Source: Stenopsyche tienmushanensis
Lineage: Eukaryota; Arthropoda; Insecta; Trichoptera; Stenopsychidae
Direction: 5' to 3'
DNA length: 64,000 bases
Assembly (NCBI GenBank): GCA_008973525.1
Contig: WACJ01000328.1
Span: 1-64,000 of the forward strand
The translations under genes were made by a program, and so were the position numbers. The notes below the pieces were generated by a model. That model made no database searches. It saw only the letters and a program-made list of their open reading frames with translations, and was not told where the DNA came from. Below, in pieces: positions 23,218 to 33,854 of the stretch. The first letter of the stretch is position 1, and the number at the start of each line of letters is the position of its first letter.

Positions 23218-26200
23218 CTGAAGATGAAAGAGCACCGAACAATTCGACCAGCATCTTAATGGGCAAATTCATATTCATGATACGTTTCATTGTCGGTGCG
23301 GATCGTCGTCGGATCTCTTAGATCTTACTCGAATATCTCCAGCAATGAGGTGCCAAATTCGGTTAGACTGATTATATGATACATTATTCAAATGCGCGCC
23401 CACAGAATTTTTCACCCTCGCAATACCAAGGGTCGTACATACCACCGCACGTGGCCAAAGGGCAACGAAGCACATTTGTATTCATCTTTTGACAATAAAA
23501 TAATAATTCATTGCCCTTTGGCGATCTTTCCCCTTACTGGGAATCAAAAAAAAGTACTCCAACGAAATATTTGAAAAAATCGAACCAAAACTGCTGCAAA
23601 TTCATAATAGTATGTTCATACTTTCTAAAAATATATTTTCATAATTGAGCTTGCGGTTCCTTCATCATCAAAGTTTTTTGGAGTAACTTGCTTTAAATCA
23701 ATCGTTAAAGGGTTTATCTGATTTATTTGGCGCATACTGGAAAAAAGGATTTAAATAAAGTCTATCCAAAAATTAAAAGTTTCAAAGATATGCTCAGAAA
23801 AACAAGACAAACAACTCTTCGAACATTGTCTTTTTGACTTTATGAGCATTCCAATCGTATTTATTTAAAAAGGAAATTCATCATTAATATGGAGGAGAGA
23901 TTACTCATAACAAAACAAAGTTCAACCCAGAATACGATTTGAATGACAGAAATCTCCAATGGTCACCATACTCTAATTATTGAATCAAAACGTAAAACTT
24001 ATAATACAAATATAATATTAATAAAACATCTTATCATTAATAATTTTTGTATGAATTCCAGCTTATTTGGGGATTTTTATATTAAATTGACAATTTAATT
24101 AAGCCCATATTTTTTGATATCGAAGATAATTGTGTAATAATCAAAGATTTCCAGATTAGGAATTCTGAGTTGTGTAATAAAATTATACATGATCAATAGC
24201 TATAGAGATCTTTCGCAATTTTCTACATATCGAAACATACCAGTTTCATCAGCGTTGTATACTTGATCTGAAGCTTATCCGCCAATTGTCAATTATTTCT
24301 TGTTTGAAGACCTGCAATGATTAACGTCTAAAGAATAAAACACAGATTTATCATATATTTGCATCAATGGCTTCAAATATTATAAGGATTTTTTAAAAAA
24401 TATATTAGAATTTGTATAATATACTTATTTTTCAATAGGGTCAAACTATTTCATGTTTTAAAACTTTTAATTAACAATTGATGCAATTCCCTTGGTGAGA
24501 TTTTAATCTCGAACATATATCGCAGTTAAAAGGGTGAGTGACATTTTGGCGAAATTGCACCACCACACCCCTTTTGATCCCATCTCTAACAGTATCCCTA
24601 TCCATTCTGTTTATATATTCCCCATAATTGAATAAAGCTTCGGAGCTTCTGTATGGCTTACAGTCTATTTATCAAATGATCGTTTGATTTTCTTGTATTT
24701 GATCATTGCGAATGCACTCCCTTGCGAATGTTTCGATGGAAGATTGTTTGAAAAACGGCTGAAATGTTTCAATTTATTTAAACAATATCGTATTTTACAT
24801 TTTTTAAGACATTTATATTTAAGATAAGTATCAAAAATTGAAAATCAAGCAATATTTCAGATTGAATGTTGTGCAATTCATAATAAATTTTTAATTGTTT
24901 TTATAAATGCGTTGGGAAAATATTATTTTTTTCGTATAACACACATCTCATTAACATACATATATGTGAATAAAAATACAAATATTTTTTTTTAATATGG
25001 AATAAAGACATTTCCGTAGTCATCGATTCTTGAGACGAATTTCGGAATATTTATTGTTTGCATTAGCGTAATGGTTCCGCACGAGTTTGGGGGTGTGCAA
25101 ATCGAGGAATAGGGGTGCAACGCACAATGCCGGAGGGTCGTCTAAAAAGTTTTGATTTTAGCCGCAGGCACAGATCAATTATCGGGCACATTCAATTAAG
25201 GAGGTCTTCAAATTTCATCAAGCGGAAATCATGAGCAAAAATTGCCAATGGCTCGTGAAATTATCGCTCACAACATCCACCCCGAAGACAATTATTACTG
25301 CATTTTGATCAGCGCACACATTCAAAGGTGTTGTGCATAATTTATGTAAGAAATTTCGATACGATTACACTTTTTTACTTCATGCCTCACTTTTTTATGG
25401 TATCTTAAATCATCTCGTAGCACATACGGGTATGTAAGCATGTGTCTGTAATCAGATATGATTTTCCAGGTATAAAGATTTATATCGGACCATCCATAAG
25501 GTAACACGACAAAAGGCCATCATGGCAAATTGTCGAACCTTTATAAGGGGAAGGTCAAATTCCTCGATGGCCCGCGCATAACACCAGCGCCGCAATATTG
25601 TCAAGAATCAAAAAATATGACGAATTGTACTTTTATGGAAGTTCAAATTACCGATGATGATTTAGAATATTCGATTATTAGTCATGAGGCTTCGGTGCAG
25701 TATGGGAAACAATTTCCATACCAGAATAATTAAGTTCTTGGAAGACGTACGATTTTTTACGTCATCGCTCGTACAGTCATGGGATTTTTTCACAGTATAA
25801 TACTATTAGAAAAAAAATTGATCTCTCTCAGTGGATCCCTTGGATTGAAGAGATCACTTTTCCTCTCTTCCAAGGTTTAGCTTTGAAGCCGGCGGCGGGG
25901 GCGGCCCAAACAACAAAATTATCCCTCTTATATTGTAATATATAAACATCATTATGCATTATTATAATAATAATAATCCCAAAAAAGGACGAGAATTCTT
26001 CTCACGATTATCCTTAGCGTATTTTGTGTTGGTAATTTATTGAAATTATTTTTTTTTTTCGTCAAAATTTCACGATGGTATGTGACCGACCAAAAATTGT
26101 TAGGAAAATATGAAGATCCCATATGGTCTTAAATACAACATGTTTGTAAATATTTTGGCATGCAATTTAAATGCATTAAAAATTAACTAAAGTTGTAAAT

Positions 26201-26438
26201 TCGATTGCTAATATTACACATGAAAATCGAAGTAATACTGAATAAAATGGAATAACCACTAGTTATTGTTTGTAAAATATATTATATATTTCTATTATTA
26301 TATATTATATTATATATTATTATTATTATATATTTCTTATCTATCGTTGGTATATAACGATATAACGTTAGGTAGGATCGTATATGAGCAAATCCGAGAT
26401 TCATTTAAGCGTCACGTATGTCTTCACCCTAGCCCGGC
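23218..26438. other. noncoding stretch with GC-richer patches
   Basis: A GC-richer patch at about 25061-25290 and a short GGCGGGGGCGG-type patch at 25883-25910 interrupt AT-rich DNA. No exon or element is supported. Short frames near 25530-25733 are within chance. Confidence 0.35.
26275..26335. repeat. AT/TTA simple repeat
   Basis: This is an imperfect run of TATTA/ATTAT units. The 60-codon frame crossing it is simple-sequence, not a gene. Confidence 0.7.
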
Positions 26439-26640
26439 AAATCCCTAGCAAAGAAAGGAAGGACTGGACTATTTGCACTCCAGAAAGCCCTTTCCAGTAG
26501 AACCAAAAAGGTCAATAAGTAGTTTTTCACTATCTTCAGAAGAAAACTACTCAGTCTTTACAAATCTCCCATACTCCCTATCGAGACGGACGTGAAGTGT
26601 TCGTCAATACGTTCATTCAGGATACCCGCTGGGTGAATGT
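26439..26640 (+). pseudogene. probable non-LTR reverse-transcriptase tail
   Basis: Plus frame 26439 reads KSLAKKGRTGLFALQKALSS then RTKK, a stop at 26520-26522, and in the same frame LYKSPILPIETD. This matches the order of the conserved segment after the catalytic core of many insect non-LTR reverse transcriptases, roughly GLxxLxKxLSSxxLSRxTK followed by LYKTLIRPV. Downstream similarity is lost. The fragment is short, stopped and certainly nonfunctional. An alternative frame gives a serine-rich open peptide that could be an exon instead, which is why confidence is moderate. Confidence 0.35.
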
Positions 26641-29600
26641 TCGAAATGAAACTCGGTAGTAATTCTACCTTCAATATCGAACGAATGAGGAGGTGAATAT
26701 ATGATATAGACGTGATGGATGTAACTGTGAATGGATAATGAAGAGGCCCACAGTTCTCCAGTGGACTGTTTTTGACTGCACTATGATGATGAGGATGATA
26801 TCGGATATGGCTTCCAAAAAGAAGGAATATATCGCAAATTGATATTATTTGATTACGATATCACTTACTATGAAAAATTGAATACTTGTTTTCAGATAAG
26901 ATCTCAAATCATCAAAATACAAGACAACATTGTACGTAAACTATCATTAATTTCAATGAATTTAATTCGACTTTACATCGCATGTTTCTTTAACAAAGTG
27001 AACTTTCATTCCATATTATTAACGATAGTTGTTTTAGTCCTTATTGTGCGTTTGAGCACTTTTTCGCTTTATGATACACATTAAGTACCATAAATGCTGA
27101 AAAATTAAAAATTACAAAATTAATAGCAATTAATCACCCCCTTGTTTATTTACGTATACAATTAAACAGTAGCCGTATTGTAATTTAGCGGTGCTCGCAC
27201 ATGACCGCCACACTTGAGAATTGCATCTTCTGAGTGCATATGCAATATAGCCTTCAAGAGATGTACTGATAAGAGACCTCAATAAACGAATTAAATGTAT
27301 TAGCATAAAATGGAAATGTTTCTAACAACTCTCTTTGTTGGTCGGGCAAGTCTCTTAGAACTTGCCTCGTGTAAATGCAAAACGCATTAAATTTAATTAC
27401 GCGAAATTGCATCCAACAATCGGACAAGATATTTTTTGAATTCACTTAAACTAATCGATGTGTAGGCATAACCACAATAGACGTCTTTTCCCACTGCTTT
27501 GTGCAGACTGCGGAAAGAATTGGTTAAATGGAGAAAGACGTTCCTTTCTGGAGGATATATGAATGTCTGATATATCTGTTCTTTTTATTTAAAAAAATAT
27601 ATAATTATCCAAACTTTCATTCAATTTTAATCAACATCAGAGATAATTTAGGATTGGATAAATTAATTAAATTAGCAAGGTATTCCTACTACATTAATAA
27701 CGCCGCTAGTCTAATGTCGTTTGCAAACAATTTTAATGAGCAGCTCGGAGGCAAGCCTCTTGAATCATTATTGATTTAAACTTGCGAATATTTTATACAA
27801 CAACCATCAGCATACATTAATCATCATTGGCTTGTTATATTTTACTACAGATGCAAATTATATTTGCACAAATTATTATACGAAATAAGATTGATTATTT
27901 TTAGGCAGGCAAATCCATCGTTGAAATTTTGATTTGAACGTATTTTTTCCTAGATTTTTTTTACTTTTTTAATAAAATAAAATAAACCCAAACAAATTTC
28001 TAGTGAATGTCAAATTTTCACAGAGTTTTAAACTAGCATTAGTGCTAATACTGATTGATCTAATCAAATTTTAGAAAAAGGACAGTTTAATTACTCTAAT
28101 TAAAATTAACATAATAATATTATAACTTTGGACATTTTAAACAATTAGCCTTCTATTAAGTTCTAAAATAAAATAATAGTTGATTTAATCCTTTACATAT
28201 ATTATAGAAGCTCTTTGTTCATCAAGTATCGTCATATTTACAAACGATGATGAATCAATGATCTGTCATAAGTTGATATTGTTCTCAAGATGACCCCATT
28301 GAAGTACATAATTATGAAGATGATATAAAATAATTCGAATTTCCCGCTGATAAAAACGTCTTTCATGATAAGCTTGCCTTGCCAGGATGAACATTTTGTT
28401 ACCAACAAATTTAAATTAATTCACTAAAAGGAAACCGGAAGAGTCCAGATAACTGGACATTAAACAAACCTATCCACAAGAGGGCCTCCATCGACCATCC
28501 GATCTTGGAGGCACTTTCAGAATAATTTGACTTGATATTCTCAGCTCAACGTTCAATTAAAATTGTAACATGTTTTATGTGTTACAAGCTCGATGAAAGT
28601 CTGCCGATGAAAGGTACACGGCCTTGTCAATGCTAATTTCCATCAAATTATATTAATTACAAGAATGGATTGATAGAGGAAGCGGCCTTTCCACCCTTTA
28701 TATTAATTAATTGAAATTATACCCTGTCATGAGGACACGACCATATCGCCATATATTTTGAATTATTTACGAGCCAAAACAAATTTCATGAGAAATTAAC
28801 ATCGGACAACACTTTGACACTTTTTTTTCAACTCAAATTTCTGAACATGAGCATTATAGAAATACACAAAAAGACTTGTTATTTTCCCATTAATGTATAA
28901 TTCAATATTAATTGCCGTTCGAAAATAATAATATTGATAAAATGCAATGAACATCAAATCTTTGACCAACTAAAAATATTTTTTCGCAAACTCGATTTTT
29001 TGGGCATAATCAACTTTAACAAACATGCTAACTACAATCATTTTAAATACAACATGCATAAACCTATATTCTGCTTTGATTTTCAGCCCCTAAACCACTC
29101 ACCAACATTCTAACTCAATCGATTATTAGTGAGCGAAATTCAATCAAATTTGGTTAAAACGAGCATAAAATAACTTACAAAATTAGCTAATTAATTCAGA
29201 ATTAGGTTTAATTTAATGAAGTTAATTAATGTAACAACCAGCTAAGTATTAAACGATTCATTGTTCTATAAACATCAATAAAGACTTGTTTACATTGATT
29301 CCTTTTGAGTTCTATATAATGTGTATTATTAGACTACTTCAAACTATTGATTAAAGCCATGTCCATTGATTATAATTTTTTTTCAGAAGTATAAATACCG
29401 CGTTCAATTCAGATTGTTGTTAAATAAAAGTAAAATTTTCATATTTTCCGAAGATGAATTAAGATGAAGATTTTATTTTTCAATCACGTATGTATTAATA
29501 ATGTGCGTTTTTAATAATTTTCAAGTACTTGGCATAAAAATATTCATTATTTGGTATAAACTGTAATGAAGAATTTCATTGTTATAAAAAAAAGTTACTA

Positions 29601-29930
29601 AACCAAGTGTTATTGCATTTTTATAGATTTAGTATATTTAACATATATTTAAGAACTTTTAATATGGAGAAAATTCTGGAAAACTAGAATACAGAGGTAT
29701 AAAATACAAAGGCTTATATAAAAATGAGAGCAAGGAAATACTGCAAATTTTTGAGATTTATAATAATTTATTATATAATAAAATAATCAAATACTAACGA
29801 AAGAAATGTTGTATCCCACCCTTGAAAATAAATAATTCTCAATAAGATTTGCTTAAATTACAAAAACGTTTTGGTTATTAATAACAGTTTTGCAACTTTC
29901 CGATAGGTAATTAAAACGTCAGCTTAAAAT
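26641..29930. other. mostly AT-rich noncoding DNA
   Basis: Weak GC rises occur at 27180-27230, 28425-28525 and 28640-28700. None contains a supported exon, RNA gene or element. Confidence 0.35.
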
Positions 29931-30104
29931 TTATGATATTTGCACAATATATTTTATAGGCTGGCAGATTGCGTATGTAATTAAATGAGTTAAATATGTC
30001 GTGGTCGTATTCATCACCAAATGCCTAGCTTTGTTGGGCTCTCCGGAACCGGTCATTTCCATCATCAGCTCGAAACTCTTGGTCACATTATAATAATGCT
30101 TCGG
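29931..30104 (-). CDS. candidate coding exon, product unknown
   Basis: The minus strand, after an acceptor GTCGTGCAG (AG at 30106-30105), reads PKHYYNVTKSFELMMEMTGS then GEPNKARHLVMNTTTT and on to a TGA or TAA-type stop at 29933-29931. The first 40 codons lie in GC-richer DNA; the tail is AT-rich, so a donor such as TTG|GTGATG may end the exon earlier. It joins in phase 0 across a 71-nt intron to 30176-30213. Insect introns are often this short. No family is recognised. Confidence 0.4.
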   Translation of the reverse strand, partial: PKHYYNVTKSFELMMEMTGSGEPNKARHLVMNTTTTYLTHLITYAICQPIKYIVQIS

Positions 30105-30175
30105 CTGCACGACTTGATGTATAGCTTGGTATAAATTAAAGCGACATTGCAATTTTATGTAAAGTGCACTTGTAC

Positions 30176-30213
30176 CTGTGGTAAGATGGCCTTAGCCGAT
30201 AGCTTGGCTGTGG
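30176..30213 (-). CDS. candidate 38-nt internal exon
   Basis: The minus strand is bounded by an acceptor CTTATTGCTAAG (AG at 30215-30214) and a donor CAG|GTACAAG (intron from 30175). The frame ending in phase 0 reads TAKLSAKAILPQ and continues into PKHYYN of the next exon. Splice sites at both ends plus frame continuity are the evidence. The small size makes chance occurrence possible. Confidence 0.35.
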
Positions 30214-31780
30214 CTTAGCAATAAGCAGGTGATATAATTAAGACATTAAAATGCTATCTATTTTAATTTTATTAGTCGACTGACACTGCACTTCCTATAA
30301 TCTACCATGTGGAACAGTGCATTTCTCATAAAATGCACTTAGCCCATATTTAACAAGGTTGCATGTTAGGGTTATTCATAAATCTTCCAACAGAGACGAG
30401 CAGTGCATAAATTTTATTGATAAAATATTTCATTTTATAAAACATGACGTTCTTGATTAATTTGATATTGCTCATGCGCAAATTTTTAAAAGCAGTGCAT
30501 TCTATCTAATAAATAAAAATGATACAGAAAAGTAATCTTCGGCTACACAGAAAATTAATAAATGATGGCACTGGAAGAATCCAAACCTTTACTTGATATT
30601 AATATCTCTCTAAAACTGGTTCATTATTCAAATTATTATAAGTAGGGTAAGGGGGTTTCAACTATTTTCTTACAACATAGCCAATTCATATCAAACTACG
30701 AAAGATTCAACCACTATTTGTATAATCTAATGAAAACTAATATAAAAATTCTCATCTTACGCCTTTTTATAATGAATTGCTTATGATGGTGTAATTTTCA
30801 AAACCTAAATTAAGAAATTAATGTTAAATAAACCATCATGGGGTCCATAAATTCAAATGTTACCAAACACTGTTTCACAAAAGGTGTCATTACATACAAA
30901 TAAATATTTTTTACCAACATTCAATATTCAGACATCCAGCAATATTCGATATTTAGACAAACGGAAAAGTAAGATTAAATCATATTATTGAATGAAAACA
31001 TATTCACAATCCATGACATAAAGTCAACTAACATAAATACTGTATTATAATAGATAGAAGTTAAAGTTTTCCAGTAACTTGAAGCGGCAATTAGCAATAG
31101 AGTTAAGATTAGGTTTAGTAAAACTTTAAAAATAAAACGAAAAACATATTTTTACTTAATATAATGACCTTTGTTTAATGTTTCTCCAATTTTTATACCA
31201 CCAATGCATTAGTAAAAATAAGTATTTTAACACTGACTCTATGTTTTTAAAGACAATACTTATGTTTTTACAAAATTTTACATGAAAAGCATTTAAATCA
31301 TCAAAGATTGGTACTTTTACTTAAAATAAATACGTTGTTGAAAGATGTTCTGTATAAAGATGAAAATCAATATAAAGAGCAAGCTATATATATATATAGA
31401 AATGATGGTTTATCTAAGAAGAGAATTGTTTATACTGATATCAAACAATCTATGAGAATTATATTTGCTTTCCTGAAAAGATAGTTCCTAAATAATGCAA
31501 AATTATCATTGTTTTTAAATGGTTCTATAGTTATAATCACAAGCAAATTTTCATACGGGTGTCTGTATATATTTTTTCAAAATCAAGTCCTTCACACAAG
31601 TTTATTGATGTGATTATTTTATTTTCTAGTCTGAATTTGAAACCAAATCTGGCCAATAAGAGATCGATAACTGTATTGATACATGATTTTATGCACTCGA
31701 TATGTTATGAATGTTTTTATAGTTGTTGTTTTATCATAGTGTCTCAACCTGTTGAGATACTTTGTTAAGAAATAAATAAA
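30214..31780. other. AT-rich noncoding stretch
   Basis: Nothing recognisable is seen apart from a short TA run at about 31386-31400. Confidence 0.4.
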
Positions 31781-32120
31781 TGACGGTAGTTTCACGCCCT
31801 TATCTCCACGCTTTTGGTGTCAACCGTTACAACTTGCACACAGCACTGCACCGGCGTGTCATTAAAACCGCAAATAAGTGCAATTTTCCCCGGTCAAATT
31901 ACATGCAATTAAAACACGGGCTTGCCTCACGTATGCGTTATATGCACAATATCTAGCCTTTGAAAATTATATTAAGCTTTCTGCGTAAATCATTCGGTTG
32001 TCTTTCGATCGGACCGTTCGGTCGGTTCAGCTGCAGTTGGGCAAATATTTGCATAGCGGGGATGAAAGACCGAATTCAGCGTTATTTATGAGGAAACAAT
32101 TTGCATTCGATTAAGATGTA
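31781..32120. promoter_or_regulatory. GC-richer island with two POU octamer-like sites
   Basis: ATTTGCAT occurs at 32047-32054 and again at 32099-32106, 52 bp apart. A near-palindrome GACCGTTCGGTC lies about 40 bp upstream of the first. The island is GC-richer than its flanks and has no supported exon. Established knowledge: ATTTGCAT is the octamer bound by POU proteins. Its use here is inference. Confidence 0.35.
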
Positions 32121-32940
32121 AAATACTCGAAATGGCCTGTTAATTTGGGAAGACGCCATTTTGTATGCCAGTCGTAAATTGAAAAATGACCATAAATTTT
32201 AATATCGCCCAGTGTTTTTTGGTATTACCCGCTGGCGCACTTATAAAAGCCATAAAAGTCGTTTTCTTCGCGATACATATTTTAAACATTACTTTTTCGC
32301 TCTTGAATTGTTGGAGAGGCATTGAAGTGTTGCGGAAAATCGTAAAATATAGTATGCAATGAAGTGAATTTAGAAATAAATCTTAGGTTAATATCGCTGT
32401 TACAATCAGTGTACGTAATGGTTTAGGGCCCACATTTTATGATGCAGTTAAAATTCACGCGAATAACGTCAGCAATAGCGTGCAATGCACACAAGAGCAC
32501 TTAATGGTTGTTCCTGTACATGTATGACAGTCTGACATAGTGAAGAGTGATAGTGATAGTGACCATTTTGTAGGTACACGTGTTAATGACATCTCTTCAG
32601 CTCACGTATGGCACGATATAGCCACAGGTTACGTATTAATATTTTTAATGTGCGTTGAAAATGTTCAGTGATCATAAGGCTCATTTTAACTACAAAACAT
32701 GAATAATAAACCATTAAGAAATCAGAATTAGAAATCAATGTTAAGCTTTCCATTTAAGTACAGACGTTATTGTTATATGGATATGAAACCTGGATATTGC
32801 ACTGAATCTTACATATGAAAAAAATGAAAGGATTCTATATGCGTCTAACATCTGAATAACAAAAAATTGAAAAAAAATCAATTGAAAAGTAAATTTGAAA
32901 ATATTATTTGAAACCCCTATTTAAATAATCCTATCATATC
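32121..32940. other. AT-rich noncoding stretch
   Basis: Nothing recognisable up to the TTAA that bounds the next element. Confidence 0.4.
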
Positions 32941-33103
32941 TTAAGGCGTCTTCTCACATTACAAATTTAAAAAAATCGATTTTTATTTTATTTTAAATTT
33001 TGAAAGTACATATCTTCAAAAATGTTATATCGAAATTTCATAAAGATCGGACGAGTCTAACCACATTTTTGGCGACCGTTAGGTGAGCACCCGGCTGCAT
33101 ACG

Positions 33104-33303
33104 TATTGTTCAGACTCATGGTGCAAGTACAAGAAAGTGGTGAAAAACAATCAGATAGAAACTTTTAAACATCCTTCTGCTCTAGCTGAGGATGTTCACG
33201 AGGTTTTGAAACCGATTTATGAAGATCTTCGGAGGAAATACCCAAAATAACAACGAGTGTTTCAACAGCTGTGTCTGGCCAATTTTTCTGCAACCAAAAC
33301 TTT
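33104..33303 (+). pseudogene. fragment of Mutator/Kolobok-type transposase
   Basis: Plus frame from 33104 reads YCSDSWCKYKK, then a lysine-rich linker, HPSALAEDVHEVLKPIYEDL and RRKYPK to TAA at 33248-33250. One frame shift later, from 33246, it resumes NNNECFNSCVWPIF. Established knowledge from memory of the family: widespread arthropod and cnidarian proteins labelled Mutator-like transposase carry DSWCKYQ, LPxxVxExIKPIYxDL and TQNxNESFNSVIW in this order. The relic keeps that order, lacks the segment between the second and third blocks, and is frameshifted, so it is dead. Confidence 0.65.
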
Positions 33304-33410
33304 AATCGCGTTTATCTCAAAACAAGGTTTTTCGGTGGCTTGTTGATGAAATTTCGGAAACTATCCGGCCGATTGTCATGAAATTTGAATGACATATTTT
33401 TCATAGTTAT

Positions 33411-33571
33411 GGCTATAGCGCATATCATCAGATTTTTGAAATTTTGATTTTAAGTAATTTTTTTTTACAAAAAACTGCAAAAAAACGCGGTTTTTTTTTA
33501 CTTTTTCGAAAAACGTGCGCCATTTTGTTATTTTCGCAAATATCAAAAATCTGATGATATGCGCTATAGCC
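33411..33571. repeat. 29-bp perfect inverted repeat inside the TTAA element
   Basis: GGCTATAGCGCATATCATCA and nine further bases (33411-33439) are exactly reverse-complemented at 33543-33571, with a roughly 100-bp A/T-run spacer. Perfect matching of arms inside an otherwise decayed element suggests recent duplication or gene conversion between the arms. Confidence 0.85.
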
Positions 33572-33854
33572 ACTGATATACTGAATCTAAAACTGTTTTA
33601 TTTTTTTGTTTCAAATGACCCATCTCAGAGATACCATCAACAAGCCACGAACATAACATTTCTACACGGGTTTTTCGATGCTGCTGTTTTATTATAATAA
33701 TTGTTCAAAAAAATAAAAATATTTTTTCGTGTACTTGAAAGATGTGTTTATTACATAAAATCCATTTCATCTCATAATTTTTAGCGAAAATCCTCGAAAA
33801 AAAATCGTGAAAATAGCCTATTTTTGAGGAGCCTAAAGTGAGAAGACGCCTTAA

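Larger units (their letters stand above)
32941..33854. mobile_element. TTAA-flanked transposon relic, Kolobok-like
   Basis: TTAAGGCGTCTTCTCAC at 32941-32957 is exactly inverted at 33838-33854, so the 914-bp unit is bounded by TTAA on both sides with 13-bp terminal repeats GGCGTCTTCTCAC. Inside are a transposase fragment (33104-33303) and a 29-bp perfect internal inverted repeat (33411-33439 with 33543-33571). An outer pair, TTCGGTGGCTTGTTGATG at 33331-33348, is inverted with one base missing at 33634-33651. TTAA duplications are typical of piggyBac and Kolobok. The peptide is of the Mutator/Kolobok type, so Kolobok fits best. The element is non-autonomous and internally rearranged into a fold-back shape. 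Confidence 0.75.

Noticed and set aside
26266..26448. 60-codon frame across the AT microsatellite
   Set aside because: The tyrosine/isoleucine-rich peptide is simple-sequence translation.
31386..31400. TA run as a functional element
   Set aside because: Short dinucleotide run common in AT-rich DNA.
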